Source: Salinimonas profundi (GTDB lineage Bacteria; Pseudomonadota; Gammaproteobacteria; Enterobacterales; Alteromonadaceae). From it: a stretch of 64,000 nt of DNA. The notes below the pieces were generated by a model. That model saw only the letters and a program-made list of their open reading frames with translations. It did not search any database and was not told the origin of the DNA. The position numbers were made by a program, and so were the translations under genes. This document shows positions 29,395 through 38,652 of this stretch, one piece after another. Numbering within the stretch: position 1 is the stretch's first letter; each line of letters opens with the position of its first letter. The stretch lies in contig NZ_JABBXD010000008.1 in assembly GCF_014750655.1 (NCBI RefSeq), forward strand, positions 62,001 to 126,000. The letters are read 5' to 3'.

Positions 29395-30213
29395 TTATTC
29401 GGGGGCGCTTATTAATGCCTCGGCCACCTGTGTTTCAGGCGCTTCCTCTTTTATCGCTGGCAATACCTCGCTGACGGGAACCAGTGTGACATCAAAAGCC
29501 TGACTCAGCGCATCGTTTAAAAAGGAAAGCGTTTGCGGATAAGGATGGGCAATTGCCACGGCAATACCATACTGATGAGCACGGTGGACCAGCCTGGCAA
29601 ACTGAATTTTCATAAACGCAGTGGTGGGCTGATGATCTAAAAAGATGTGACGGCGCAGCGCTGGCACGCCCATTTTCTTGGCTATCCCCTCAGCCACTGA
29701 CTGAGCAGTGGTGCGACTATCAACAAAAAATAAACCGCGCTCTTTGACCACCTGCATGACACTTTGCATAGCCAGTGGCTGCTCTGTCAGTTTGCTGCCC
29801 ATATGATTGTTCACACCGATTGCCTGGGGCAGCGAATCCAGTGAACGCTTCAACATTGCAGAGATATCCTGCGGCAACATACTACTGGTGAGTGCGGCAG
29901 GCCCCAGGTTATTGTTGCCTAACGATTCCATCGGCATATGCAACATGATGTCACGGCCCTGCGCGCTGGCTTTGTCAGCCAGTTTGCGGCCCAATGGCGT
30001 AAAGGGCAGGACAGAAAATGTCACACCTTTGGGTAGTGAGAGCGCCTCCCAGTCCGTCTGCCGATATCCCAGGTCATCCATAATAACAACAATGCGGGGG
30101 GTCGGCACTGCACTCGCTCCTGTGCAAACCAGTAAAAGCAGCAGAAAGAGTAAACGCCGTGACTTAGTGCGTATTATCGCCACACTGTGTCGGAGTATAT
30201 TCATCAGAAACAT
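29395..30213 (-). CDS. yibQ: Divergent polysaccharide deacetylase family protein YibQ
   Basis: 272 residues with an N-terminal signal/anchor (~18-36) and the divergent deacetylase fold (DUF610). Typical segments are IVVIMDDLGYRQTD (~40-53), LPFTPLGR, MLHMPMES (~92-99), GVNNHMGSK and FFVDSRTTA. It lies two bases after envC, as in E. coli. It is periplasmic; its enzymatic role is unproven. Confidence 0.9.
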   Translation of the reverse strand: MFLMNILRHSVAIIRTKSRRLLFLLLLLVCTGASAVPTPRIVVIMDDLGYRQTDWEALSLPKGVTFSVLPFTPLGRKLADKASAQGRDIMLHMPMESLGNNNLGPAALTSSMLPQDISAMLKRSLDSLPQAIGVNNHMGSKLTEQPLAMQSVMQVVKERGLFFVDSRTTAQSVAEGIAKKMGVPALRRHIFLDHQPTTAFMKIQFARLVHRAHQYGIAVAIAHPYPQTLSFLNDALSQAFDVTLVPVSEVLPAIKEEAPETQVAEALISAPE

Positions 30214-30214
30214 C

Positions 30215-31363
30215 TTACAAGGCTAACCACGAGGCAGGGTTCAGCGCCTTACCTTTGTGCCGGATTTCAAAATACAGGTTAGGATAACTCTGGCCACCGC
30301 TTTGACCAACCAGCGCAATTGCATCACCTTGCACAACTCTGTCACCGGCCTGCTTGAGCAGCGCCTGATTATGTCCGTAGACGCTCATGTATCCTTTACC
30401 ATGATCGACGATAGTGACCAGACCAAAGCCTTTCAGCCAGTTGGCGTACAGTACCTGACCAGACGCGATTGATTTAACCTGGCGTCCCTCTGACGCCTCA
30501 ATAACAATCCCTTTCCATCGCACCTGTCCCTGGCGACGCTCCCCGAACAGGCGACGAACCTTGCCATCAGCAGGGACCGGCAGACGACCTTTAGACTGGG
30601 CCAGGCCGGCCATTTTCTGCTTGGCACGCTCTGCAGCACGACGAGCCTGATCTATTGCTTCAATCAGTGACTGCTCAGAAGCCTGCAGCTCTCTCACCTG
30701 CTCCGCGTCGCTGGCTATTTTCTGGTTGAGTCTGGCCAGCGTCTGTTCACGATCCTGCTGACGGGCCTGCAGCGCCGATTTCTGATTTTCCTGTGTAGCA
30801 AGTAGTGCTTCTAACTCGCTGGCTTTTTGCTCAAGTTCGGCGTTGACCTGTTCAAGGCGTGCCACATTTTTTTTAAATTTATCAATCTCCGCCTTTCGCG
30901 CCTTACTGACATATTTGTAGTATGTCAGTACACGCTCAAATGATTTCGCTTCCTGCTGATAAAACATCATCTTGGCGTAATCATAGTGGCCAGCCATAAA
31001 CGCGCTTCTCAATTGGCTGGCAAGCATTGATTGCTGGGCTACGATGGCCTCTTTTAGTGTCTGCTGCTCTTCTCGCAGTGCGGCTTGTTGTCGCTGATTT
31101 TCTGATAGTGACTGTTGGGTGTCGTTGAGCGCTTTGGCGGCCTGACCAATCTGTCTTTCTGATTCAGCCAGTATTTCCTGCAGCTCCTGCGCATTAGCCT
31201 GATTGGCTTTCAGCGTTTCCTGGCGCTGTTTCAGCTGGGCCTGAAGTTCAGCCAGTTTTTGCTGGTCGGAGGCCTGGGCAAATACATCGCTTGTGATCAG
31301 CATCAACATGCACAAAAGTATGTGCCTGAGCATAGCCATTCGTTGATACTGCTTGTTATTCAT
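30215..31363 (-). CDS. envC: Murein hydrolase activator EnvC
   Basis: Periplasmic activator of AmiA/AmiB at the septum. A signal peptide (~9-29) is followed by long coiled coils (~32-250) and a C-terminal LytM domain (~265-380). The LytM zinc site is degenerate (LYFEIRHKG in place of the usual HxH), as in E. coli EnvC, which activates amidases without cutting murein itself. 382 residues. The second in-frame ATG eight codons downstream is an alternative start; neither has a strong ribosome site. Confidence 0.93.
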   Translation of the reverse strand: MNNKQYQRMAMLRHILLCMLMLITSDVFAQASDQQKLAELQAQLKQRQETLKANQANAQELQEILAESERQIGQAAKALNDTQQSLSENQRQQAALREEQQTLKEAIVAQQSMLASQLRSAFMAGHYDYAKMMFYQQEAKSFERVLTYYKYVSKARKAEIDKFKKNVARLEQVNAELEQKASELEALLATQENQKSALQARQQDREQTLARLNQKIASDAEQVRELQASEQSLIEAIDQARRAAERAKQKMAGLAQSKGRLPVPADGKVRRLFGERRQGQVRWKGIVIEASEGRQVKSIASGQVLYANWLKGFGLVTIVDHGKGYMSVYGHNQALLKQAGDRVVQGDAIALVGQSGGQSYPNLYFEIRHKGKALNPASWLAL

Positions 31364-31572
31364 GTTTTACATCTGACCCGGTCATTCTGGTTACATTTCA
31401 CCAGTTTTTAGACACCCCAGCAAGTAAAGCCGATATCTGCCGGCAGTAAAACAAGCTGCTAACCGGCTAAGAAGGACAGCGATAGTAGAATAGATCATCG
31501 TTCTGCGCTGGTTTCTGCGCCGATTTTCTATATACTTTGCTCTCATTTTTATGATCTGTAAGGTTAGAAGTC

Positions 31573-31998
31573 ATGGATCAGCTCATCGAATTTGCGAGCA
31601 ACAATATTATTCTGGCAGGCCTCTGGGTAGCCCTGGTTGTCATGTTGGTGTACAGCTTTGTGGCTGGATTTACATCACCGGTTAAAGAAGTAGGTACGCA
31701 CGAACTCACACAACTGGTAAATAAAAGCGATGCGGTCGTACTGGATGTACGTTCGCCTAAAGAATTTAAATCGGGCCATATCCTGGGCGCCAGGCAGCTT
31801 AAGCAGGAAGAAGTCAAAAGCCGCGATTTTAAAAAGCTTGAAAACCAGAAGGACAAACCCATTATTGTTGTATGCGCAATGGGCAGCAATGCCCGTGCTA
31901 TCGGAAACGCGATGGCCAAGGCCGGGTTCAACAATGTAAAAGTGTTAAAAGGTGGGATGAACGCCTGGCAGAATGCCAGCCTTCCTCTTGCCAAATAA
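31573..31998 (+). CDS. yibN: Membrane-anchored rhodanese-like protein YibN
   Basis: 141 residues: an N-terminal membrane anchor (~10-30) and a single rhodanese domain with DVRSPKEFKSGHI (~55-67) and the active-site loop VCAMGSNAR (Cys ~96). First gene of yibN-grxC-secB-gpsA, the E. coli order. The exact sulfur acceptor is unknown. Confidence 0.93.
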   Translation: MDQLIEFASNNIILAGLWVALVVMLVYSFVAGFTSPVKEVGTHELTQLVNKSDAVVLDVRSPKEFKSGHILGARQLKQEEVKSRDFKKLENQKDKPIIVVCAMGSNARAIGNAMAKAGFNNVKVLKGGMNAWQNASLPLAK

Positions 31999-32005
31999 GG
32001 GTGTT

Positions 32006-32260
32006 ATGAGCAAGGTCGAAATTTATACAAAAGGTTACTGTCCTTTTTGTCATCGCGCCAAAGCGCTGTTGGAACAAAAGGGTGTCAGTTACACCGAAAT
32101 TGAAATTGATGTGCAACCTGAACGTCGCGATGAAATGATCACGCGTGCAAATGGCGGCTATACGGTCCCGCAGATTTTCATTGGCGATCACCATATCGGT
32201 GGTTGTGATGAAATGTATGCACTGGAAGCACAAAATAAACTCGATGCACTGCTTGCTTGA
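32006..32260 (+). CDS. grxC: Glutaredoxin 3
   Basis: 84-residue glutathione-dependent thiol reductase with the CPFC redox site (~11-14), the GGYTVPQIFI cis-proline segment and the GGCDEM glutathione-binding turn. The frame is open further upstream, but the ATG at 32006 gives the standard start (MSKVEIYTKGYCPFC), just after the yibN stop. Confidence 0.96.
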   Translation: MSKVEIYTKGYCPFCHRAKALLEQKGVSYTEIEIDVQPERRDEMITRANGGYTVPQIFIGDHHIGGCDEMYALEAQNKLDALLA

Positions 32261-32300
32261 ACAGCAGGGTGCAATTTACAAAATATAAGTAGGAAGCAGC

Positions 32301-32807
32301 ATGGCAGAAGAAAATCAACAAAACGGCGCCTCTAACGGACAACAGGCTCAGGGCCCACAGTTTAATATTCAGCGCATTTACACCAAAGACATCTCTTTTG
32401 AATCTCCTAATGCACCAGGCGTTTTCACTAAAGAGTGGAAGCCTGAAGTCAAACTGGATATTGATACCAAAACAGCGCAGCTTGAAGAAAATGTTTATGA
32501 AGTGACACTGTCGGTGACCGTCACCGCGTCTTTAGGCGAAGAAACTGCGTTCCTTTGTGAAGTACAGCAGGCAGGTATCTTCGCTATCGGTGAAATGCCA
32601 GAGGCGAACAAGGCACATACGCTTGGCTCATTCTGTCCGAACGTATTGTTCCCGTATGCACGTGAAACAATTTCCAACCTGGTAAACCGAGGCACATTCC
32701 CGCCACTGAACCTGGCGCCGGTAAACTTTGATGCGATCTTCTCTGCATATATGCAAAAGCGTGCGCAGCAACAGGGCCAGGAAGGTCAGCAGAACCTCGA
32801 CGCCTGA
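32301..32807 (+). CDS. secB: Protein-export chaperone SecB
   Basis: Tetrameric cytosolic chaperone that keeps preproteins unfolded for SecA. 168 residues with the core [20 protein letters not shown] (~23-42), the Phe-rich [12 protein letters not shown] groove and the helical [13 protein letters not shown]...FPPLNL segment. The first ~20 residues are a Gln/Asn-rich extension. GGAAGCAGC lies upstream of the ATG. Confidence 0.98.
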   Translation: MAEENQQNGASNGQQAQGPQFNIQRIYTKDISFESPNAPGVFTKEWKPEVKLDIDTKTAQLEENVYEVTLSVTVTASLGEETAFLCEVQQAGIFAIGEMPEANKAHTLGSFCPNVLFPYARETISNLVNRGTFPPLNLAPVNFDAIFSAYMQKRAQQQGQEGQQNLDA

Positions 32808-32816
32808 TTAATCATC

Positions 32817-33824
32817 ATGCAGACAAACGAATCTATAACGGTTCTTGGGGCGGGGTCATACGGCACCGCCCTCGCTTTTTGCCTGGCCAGAAATGGTAAT
32901 ACAACGTATTTGTGGGGACGCGACCCAGAGCATATGCAGGCTTTGCAAACCCAGCGGGAAAATGCGCGATACCTGCCCGGTGCACGCTTTCCTGATGCCC
33001 TTGTGGCAGAGTCGGATCTGAGCAAAGTTGTCAGCGCCAGTCGCGATATTCTGGTTGTTGTTCCCAGCCATGCGTTTAAGGCAATGCTTACCACCCTCAA
33101 ACCCCTGTTACGTCCTGACCATCGTATTATCTGGGCAACCAAAGGCCTTGAGCCCGGAACAGGCCGTTTGTTACGGGAAGTCGCGCTGGATATTCTGGGC
33201 GACAGTTACCCCTTGGCTGTACTTTCTGGTCCCACATTTGCCAAAGAAATGGCCGCAGGATTACCCACTGCCATATCGCTGTCTTCTACCAGTGAGGAAC
33301 TGGTTGATGATTTTGCCTATAAGTTGCATTGCAGTAAGTCATTTCGGGTTTACAAAAACCCCGACTTTATCGGCGTCCAGCTTGGCGGTGCAGTAAAAAA
33401 TGTCATTGCGATAGGCGCCGGGCTGGCTGATGGGCTTGGCTTTGGTGCGAATGCCCGAACCGCGCTTATTACCAGAGGACTGGCCGAGTTAACGCGCCTT
33501 GGCGTTAAGCTGGGAGCCAAACCGGAAACCTTTATGGGCATGGCCGGCCTGGGGGATCTTGTATTGACCTGTACCGACAACCAGTCGCGGAACCGCCGTT
33601 TCGGTCTCGCGTTAGGTCAGGGCAAAGAAGTCAATGACGCAATGAAGGAAATTGGTCAGGTCGTCGAAGGATTCAGAAATACTGAAGAAGTGCATACACT
33701 GGCTAAGCGAATGGGCGTGGAGATGCCGATTTGTGAGCAGATTTATGCTGTGCTTTATCAGGGTAAACCACCCAAAGAGGCAGCAATTTCGCTATTGGCA
33801 AGGGATCTTAAAACCGAGCTTTAA
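32817..33824 (+). CDS. gpsA: Glycerol-3-phosphate dehydrogenase [NAD(P)+]
   Basis: Reduces dihydroxyacetone phosphate to sn-glycerol-3-phosphate for phospholipid synthesis. The Rossmann motif [12 protein letters not shown] (~9-20) and [11 protein letters not shown] lie in the N-terminal half. The C-terminal helical domain holds the catalytic Lys in [13 protein letters not shown] (~190-202) and the GDLVLTCT signature. 335 residues. Last gene of the yibN operon; a strong terminator follows. cysE, next in E. coli, is absent. Confidence 0.97.
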   Translation: MQTNESITVLGAGSYGTALAFCLARNGNTTYLWGRDPEHMQALQTQRENARYLPGARFPDALVAESDLSKVVSASRDILVVVPSHAFKAMLTTLKPLLRPDHRIIWATKGLEPGTGRLLREVALDILGDSYPLAVLSGPTFAKEMAAGLPTAISLSSTSEELVDDFAYKLHCSKSFRVYKNPDFIGVQLGGAVKNVIAIGAGLADGLGFGANARTALITRGLAELTRLGVKLGAKPETFMGMAGLGDLVLTCTDNQSRNRRFGLALGQGKEVNDAMKEIGQVVEGFRNTEEVHTLAKRMGVEMPICEQIYAVLYQGKPPKEAAISLLARDLKTEL

Positions 33825-33854
33825 TCGTGTTTGTATAACGTTATGTATTCATTG

Positions 33855-33890
33855 AAAAAAGGCCGCCGGGAACCGGGCGGCCTTTTTTTT
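33855..33890. terminator. Bidirectional intrinsic terminator between gpsA and the PepSY gene
   Basis: A 7-bp G+C stem (GGCCGCC/GGCGGCC, 33861-33882) is flanked by six A on the left and eight T on the right, so it works for gpsA on the plus strand and for the PepSY gene on the minus strand. Confidence 0.9.
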
Positions 33891-33891
33891 A

Positions 33892-35298
33892 TTATCTTCT
33901 GTATAGTACGTGGCCCGCGCGCCACCAGCACCATAACGCAAACACTATCAACAGACTGTTTATTTGTAATGAGGCCGGCGTCATCGCTGCCTGAAGATGC
34001 CGTAGACCATAGCCGATAATAAGTAGTGAAACACTCATCGCACAGATTTTTAGCCAGCGGCGTCTGCCGAATTCCGGCCGTACAAAGCTTATAACACAGC
34101 CCATACTAAGTAATAACCAGAACATGGCCGTCAACGGTATCGAGAAAACTAATCCCGCTGTGGCAGTCAGCGCCAACGCGCTCACGCTTCCCCAAACCAA
34201 AGCGCCCCACACAGCAGACAGACGCGGCGGATTACCCTGCTTGCTCAGCCAGATATCCATGCCAGATACGCATAATGCAGTGAGCATAATTCCCAGAATG
34301 AAATACAACACTTTTACGGGCACACCGGCAAAATCACCAAAGTGCAGCCGGTAAATAGAGTAAATAAGCTGTTTACCCCAGTGCCCGTCATCGTAGTGGG
34401 CAGTCTCAATAAAATCGCCGGCAGACGTAAAGCGGTAATTTTCAGAGTAAATCAGTTTGTTTGTTACCTGCGCATATATTTCAATGAACTGCTGTGGCGT
34501 TCCAACATCGTGTACGGTAAGAAAGATCGGTTTGTGGCCGGTTTCCATATCGTTAAACGCGGTAATTGCCTTTTCCACATCTGGAAAACCAGCCTGCTGG
34601 GTAAGCGCGGGCTCAGGCGTGAAAATGTCATTCATCACAGCCTGTTTGTCGCCATTGTGATCAAGCTGTGCCACCAGTGTCAGTATCAGTCCCGCCATGC
34701 CAAAATACACGCCGGTCATCCCAATGATCAGATGAAATGGTGATGCCCAGATACCGAAGCGATTATGAAGATCAATACGTCCGGCTTGGCCACTGCCGCC
34801 CCGGCGCCACTTCAAGGCATCTTTCACCAGCTTTTTATGTGCAAAAACCCCCGACACCACCAGCATACAAATCACAGCCCCCAGCGCACTGACGAAAATC
34901 ATGCCAAAGGTAGACGGTAGATGCAGATAGTAATGCAGATCCAGTAACATTTTTGACCAGGGGAAGGCCTCTGTCTCCAGCAGCTTGCCCTGCTGATCAG
35001 CAAAGACAGCTTTGTGGTCGTTCTCAACGACCAGACGGGGAATGCCCGAGGTAGGAAAAACAATGTGGTAGTGTTCTGTCTCTTCCTTATTGTTTGATAC
35101 AAACGTGGTAAGCGCCTGGCTCACAGCTTCCGCGCTGACCGATGCAAATTCAGCGATCTGCGGCTGCTCCCAGCGTTCAAACTCCTGGTTGAAGACCACC
35201 AGCGTGCCGGACAGACAGACCAAATACAAAAAGGCGCTGAGAAACACACCCATCCACTGGTGAGCGTGAAGGGCCGGTTTTCGGGAAAAAATCGTCAT
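33892..35298 (-). CDS. PepSY-associated membrane protein, siderophore-locus type
   Basis: 468 residues. The N-terminal HAHQWMGVFLSAFLYLVCLS (~12-31) is a membrane helix with the His pair typical of PepSY_TM proteins, and LHYYLHLPSTFGM follows near 122. A large periplasmic section (~240-330) separates further helices, and four more membrane helices close the protein. Such proteins sit next to TonB siderophore receptors, and several act as ferric-siderophore reductases. That role is inferred here from context and the His residues. Four bases after the small membrane-protein gene. Confidence 0.85.
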   Translation of the reverse strand: MTIFSRKPALHAHQWMGVFLSAFLYLVCLSGTLVVFNQEFERWEQPQIAEFASVSAEAVSQALTTFVSNNKEETEHYHIVFPTSGIPRLVVENDHKAVFADQQGKLLETEAFPWSKMLLDLHYYLHLPSTFGMIFVSALGAVICMLVVSGVFAHKKLVKDALKWRRGGSGQAGRIDLHNRFGIWASPFHLIIGMTGVYFGMAGLILTLVAQLDHNGDKQAVMNDIFTPEPALTQQAGFPDVEKAITAFNDMETGHKPIFLTVHDVGTPQQFIEIYAQVTNKLIYSENYRFTSAGDFIETAHYDDGHWGKQLIYSIYRLHFGDFAGVPVKVLYFILGIMLTALCVSGMDIWLSKQGNPPRLSAVWGALVWGSVSALALTATAGLVFSIPLTAMFWLLLSMGCVISFVRPEFGRRRWLKICAMSVSLLIIGYGLRHLQAAMTPASLQINSLLIVFALWCWWRAGHVLYRR

Positions 35299-35301
35299 GC
35301 G

Positions 35302-35826
35302 TTACATTACCAGAGTTGCGCCAATAACGACTGACAGCGCACAATGCCAGCCAAGTATGACGAAGCGGTGCCTGTGAGCCAGATAGTGATACATCATCAG
35401 TGCCCAGATGACAGGCTGAAGTACCACACACAAGGCCAGTTGCCCTGCTTCGGCGATAGGAAAGAGCCGGCTTATGGCAACGGCAACCAGCAAACTCAGT
35501 GCTAACTGAACCACCAGCACTACGAGACCGGTGAGAAGATGCGAAAGACCTTTTTGCCAGGTAACAGTCAAAGTCTTTGCTGGTGGGGCCTTTTGTGTAA
35601 AAGGCTTGAACCTGCGTTCACAAAAGACCGCCGCCCAAATGAGCAAGCCGGGCAGAAACAGTGCGATAAAGATGCCCTGCTCCCAGCCCATGTCATGACT
35701 GAACAGATAACCTGACACCCCCATCAGTGCCAATGCTGCCAGACAGCCGCTGCGGCTTCTCAGTCGCCAGCTGATCCACACTGCGCCGACCGTCAGCACA
35801 CTGGTGAATAGTGCCAGAAATATCAT
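35302..35826 (-). CDS. Small polytopic membrane protein in the siderophore locus
   Basis: 174 residues with about five hydrophobic helices: three in the first ~70 residues, then a Lys-rich loop (~73-90) and two or three more. The two halves resemble in layout the small DUF3325- and DUF3649-type proteins that accompany PepSY genes, so it could be a fusion of both, but I cannot confirm the families by eye. It lies between the receptor and PepSY genes and should be co-transcribed under Fur. Confidence 0.65.
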   Translation of the reverse strand: MIFLALFTSVLTVGAVWISWRLRSRSGCLAALALMGVSGYLFSHDMGWEQGIFIALFLPGLLIWAAVFCERRFKPFTQKAPPAKTLTVTWQKGLSHLLTGLVVLVVQLALSLLVAVAISRLFPIAEAGQLALCVVLQPVIWALMMYHYLAHRHRFVILGWHCALSVVIGATLVM

Positions 35827-35841
35827 ACAAGTGACCCCTTA

Positions 35842-37968
35842 TCAGAATTGATAAGTCAGCGATGCATTAATATTGCGCTCAAGCCCCGGAAAACAATCTC
35901 CACGGGTCAGACACGATGTAACATAGGTTTTATCCGTCAGGTTACGCACGTTCAGTCGCGCAGTTAATCGGTCACTTAATAGCGTTTCAATCATCAGATC
36001 TGCCAGGGTGTAATCAGGGGTTTCGTACCGAATGGTGGCGTTTTCCGATACGCTTTGCCCTACGTAGCGTACTCCGGCACCCATACGCCAGTCTTCCAGC
36101 CTCTCAGGTTGCCAGGTGAGCCACAGGGATCCGTTACTATCAGGCTGTCCGGCCAGCTCGAACCCGTTAGGATCTTCGGCATCCATCACTGCAGCGTTAA
36201 GCTCAACCGTGAAATTGTTCAGCACCACACGACTTTCAAGCTCAATTCCTTTGATTGAGGACTTACCAAGTTGCTGCCCGGCTTCAGCAGGCAGTGCGTT
36301 CGGATTGGGCAAGTTTGAGATCTCAATGTCATACCAAGCAAGGGTAATAAAACCGGGCACGGCATCTAACGCGTATTTGACACCGGCTTCATACTGCTTG
36401 CCTTCTTCCGGCTTTAGCTGATTTCCATTTATATCCAGACCAACCACTGTTTCAAATGACTCTGCATAGCTCACATACGGTGACAGCCCATTATCGAACC
36501 GGTAAAGCACCCCTGCAGAGTACGAGGTTTGTGAATCTTCCTGGGTGCCTGTGCCGTTGTCATTATCGACGCGATCATGCCGTGCGCCCAGTGTCAGGCG
36601 CCATTGTCCTAATGAAATCTGATCTGAAAGATATAAACCAAGATCGCGCACCGTTTGCTCCGGCTGATCATTGTATATCGCATCAAATACACTCTGGTCA
36701 GGCGCCCCTGTATACTGTGGGTTTGCCAGATCTAACGCATAACTGAAGTCGCCCTCAAATGCGCCCCCGCCAGAATAATAGGCGGAATTGGTATCAGTGA
36801 CGACATGCTGATACTGAACACCACCTAAAATATTGTGGGTGAGAGCCCCTGTTTGCAGTGTTTTTGCAAGACGTACATCTATCGCTTTTTGTTCAAAAGT
36901 ATTATCAGCCTGATAAAAGGTTCTGGCAGCCGTGGTGTCTGTTGGCGCAACCGATGCACCCAGGTAATTATTGAGATAACGACTGACGCCGGCACCGGTA
37001 AATACCGGCCAGGCCTGATGATAATCAGCCTCACCATCGCGCCACAACGCTGTAAATGTCAGCGATGTCGAATCGTCAAACGCATGCTCACCTAACAGCG
37101 TGACCTGCTTAGACTCTGTGTCATAGCGATTGAATCCGGGCTCTCCTGCATACACGTTCTGGTCCGGCAGGTAACTGCCATCGGCTAACGGTTCAAGCGT
37201 ACCTTCAATCGGAATAAACTGCGCTGCCGTGTCACTATCAGTATTCTGATACAAGCCGATGAGGGTAATTTTTGTTGCGGCGGTAGGTGCAAAGCTGACA
37301 GAGGGCATGAGTACCTGCGTATCATCGTTAACGTAATCTACCTGCGTATCAGCATCGCGATAGATACCCACCACCCGGCCCTCCCAGATTTCATCGTCGG
37401 TCAACGCGCCGTTTAGGTCTACATTCACCTGCTTTTTATCGAAGCTGCCGTACTCAAGCATGATTTCGCTGCCGGTACGCATGTTAGGTGTTTTAGACAC
37501 ATAGTTGACCAGACCACCCGGCGATCCCTGGCCGTACAAAACAGACGCAGGCCCCTTAAGTAGCTCTACCTGCTCAAGGGTGTAAACTTCAGCGCGGGTA
37601 GAATTGTAGCTGCCGAAAAGCTCCTGGATAGAATCACGATAGCGAGGAATTGCTAATCCTCTGCTGCTAATGGAATCGCCTCTGGTGGCATAACCATAGG
37701 TTTCCCCTGTCACACCTGCCATGTAAGTCACTGTCTGTGAAAGGTTAAAGGCCCCTTTATCTTCCAGATCTGCAGCAGTTTCAATCGACACTGAACGCGC
37801 CAGCTCAACAATAGGCACAGCAGACTTCGTGGCACCGAACGCACTGCGTGTACCTGTGACCTCAATTTTCTCTACATCGGATGTTGAGGTATCATTTTGC
37901 TGTGCGAAAGAGGAAAATGACTGAAGGGCACCGCAGATTGATAAAGCAAGAAGAGTAGGTTTGTCCAT
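35842..37968 (-). CDS. TonB-dependent siderophore receptor
   Basis: 708-residue outer-membrane gated channel. Signal peptide (~1-22); possible TonB box near VEKIEVTGTRSA (~33-44). The plug domain has YVYLLKGPASVLYGQGSPGG-like features (LLKGPASVLYGQGSPGGLVN, ~135-154), and the 22-strand barrel ends in NASLTYQF with a terminal Phe. The pattern is that of the FhuA/FoxA/FpvA siderophore group rather than the B12 or haem groups. The ligand is not deducible. Two Fur-like boxes precede the gene. Confidence 0.92.
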   Translation of the reverse strand: MDKPTLLALSICGALQSFSSFAQQNDTSTSDVEKIEVTGTRSAFGATKSAVPIVELARSVSIETAADLEDKGAFNLSQTVTYMAGVTGETYGYATRGDSISSRGLAIPRYRDSIQELFGSYNSTRAEVYTLEQVELLKGPASVLYGQGSPGGLVNYVSKTPNMRTGSEIMLEYGSFDKKQVNVDLNGALTDDEIWEGRVVGIYRDADTQVDYVNDDTQVLMPSVSFAPTAATKITLIGLYQNTDSDTAAQFIPIEGTLEPLADGSYLPDQNVYAGEPGFNRYDTESKQVTLLGEHAFDDSTSLTFTALWRDGEADYHQAWPVFTGAGVSRYLNNYLGASVAPTDTTAARTFYQADNTFEQKAIDVRLAKTLQTGALTHNILGGVQYQHVVTDTNSAYYSGGGAFEGDFSYALDLANPQYTGAPDQSVFDAIYNDQPEQTVRDLGLYLSDQISLGQWRLTLGARHDRVDNDNGTGTQEDSQTSYSAGVLYRFDNGLSPYVSYAESFETVVGLDINGNQLKPEEGKQYEAGVKYALDAVPGFITLAWYDIEISNLPNPNALPAEAGQQLGKSSIKGIELESRVVLNNFTVELNAAVMDAEDPNGFELAGQPDSNGSLWLTWQPERLEDWRMGAGVRYVGQSVSENATIRYETPDYTLADLMIETLLSDRLTARLNVRNLTDKTYVTSCLTRGDCFPGLERNINASLTYQF

Positions 37969-37969
37969 A

Positions 37970-37984
37970 AAATAAGAATTATCA
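37970..37984 (-). promoter_or_regulatory. Fur-like box next to the receptor start codon
   Basis: On the minus strand TGATAATTCTTATTT: the left half-site TGATAAT is perfect for the Fur consensus TGATAATNATTATCA, the right half has three mismatches. It lies 1 base upstream of the ATG. Confidence 0.5.
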
Positions 37985-38036
37985 TCAACATGTGAAAGAA
38001 TAGCGCTACTGTAGCGAGGTCTTTACAAAATGTAAA

Positions 38037-38051
38037 TAGTAATAATTCTCA
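38037..38051 (-). promoter_or_regulatory. Fur box upstream of the TonB receptor gene
   Basis: On the minus strand TGAGAATTATTACTA matches TGATAATNATTATCA at 11 of 14 positions, in an A+T-rich stretch ~70 bases before the receptor ATG. This is a good promoter position. Confidence 0.65.
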
Positions 38052-38072
38052 TTTAAATTAGTATTCTTGAAT

Positions 38073-38537
38073 TTATCTTGCACCGGGATACCCAAACTGA
38101 CGCCAGCTTTCATACACAAAAACCGACACCGCGTTAGATAAATTCATACTCCGGCTATCCGGTAACATGGGGATACGCACACGCTGTTCAGGTGGTAATG
38201 ATTGTATAAAATCATCTGGCAGCCCCCGGGTTTCAGGACCAAAAATCAGAGCATCACCTGTTTGATATTCGATATCAGAATGAAATGCCCGCCCCTTGGT
38301 TGTGCAAGCCAGTATGCGCTGGGGCTTGCGCGAGTCAATGTAGGCCTCAAGATCGGCGTGCCGCATAACATTGGCGAATTCATGATAATCTAATCCTGCG
38401 CGACGGACTCGCTTGTCATCCCACTCAAAGCCCAGTGGCTCAATAAGGTGCAATGCAAATCCGCTGTTAGCGCAAAGACGGATGATATTGCCGGTATTTG
38501 GCGGAATTTCAGGCTGGTATAAAACGATGTCAATCAT
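38073..38537 (-). CDS. trmL: tRNA (cytidine/uridine-34 2'-O)-methyltransferase TrmL
   Basis: SPOUT-class enzyme that methylates the wobble ribose of tRNA-Leu. 154 residues, close to E. coli TrmL. The opening is [20 protein letters not shown]. The C-terminal knot has [14 protein letters not shown] (~96-109) and [21 protein letters not shown] use the ATG at 38537, with AGGT upstream, rather than an upstream in-frame TTG. Confidence 0.95.
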   Translation of the reverse strand: MIDIVLYQPEIPPNTGNIIRLCANSGFALHLIEPLGFEWDDKRVRRAGLDYHEFANVMRHADLEAYIDSRKPQRILACTTKGRAFHSDIEYQTGDALIFGPETRGLPDDFIQSLPPEQRVRIPMLPDSRSMNLSNAVSVFVYESWRQFGYPGAR

Positions 38538-38652
38538 GGCGGTACCTGTCAAGAAAAGCTAAACAGAAATTAAAGTGTCAGCCTTGCGGCTAGCGCGCGA
38601 CATAGCATAAGCTGCGCCGCGTTTACTCACAAGCCTGGCTTATGCCCGTTAG

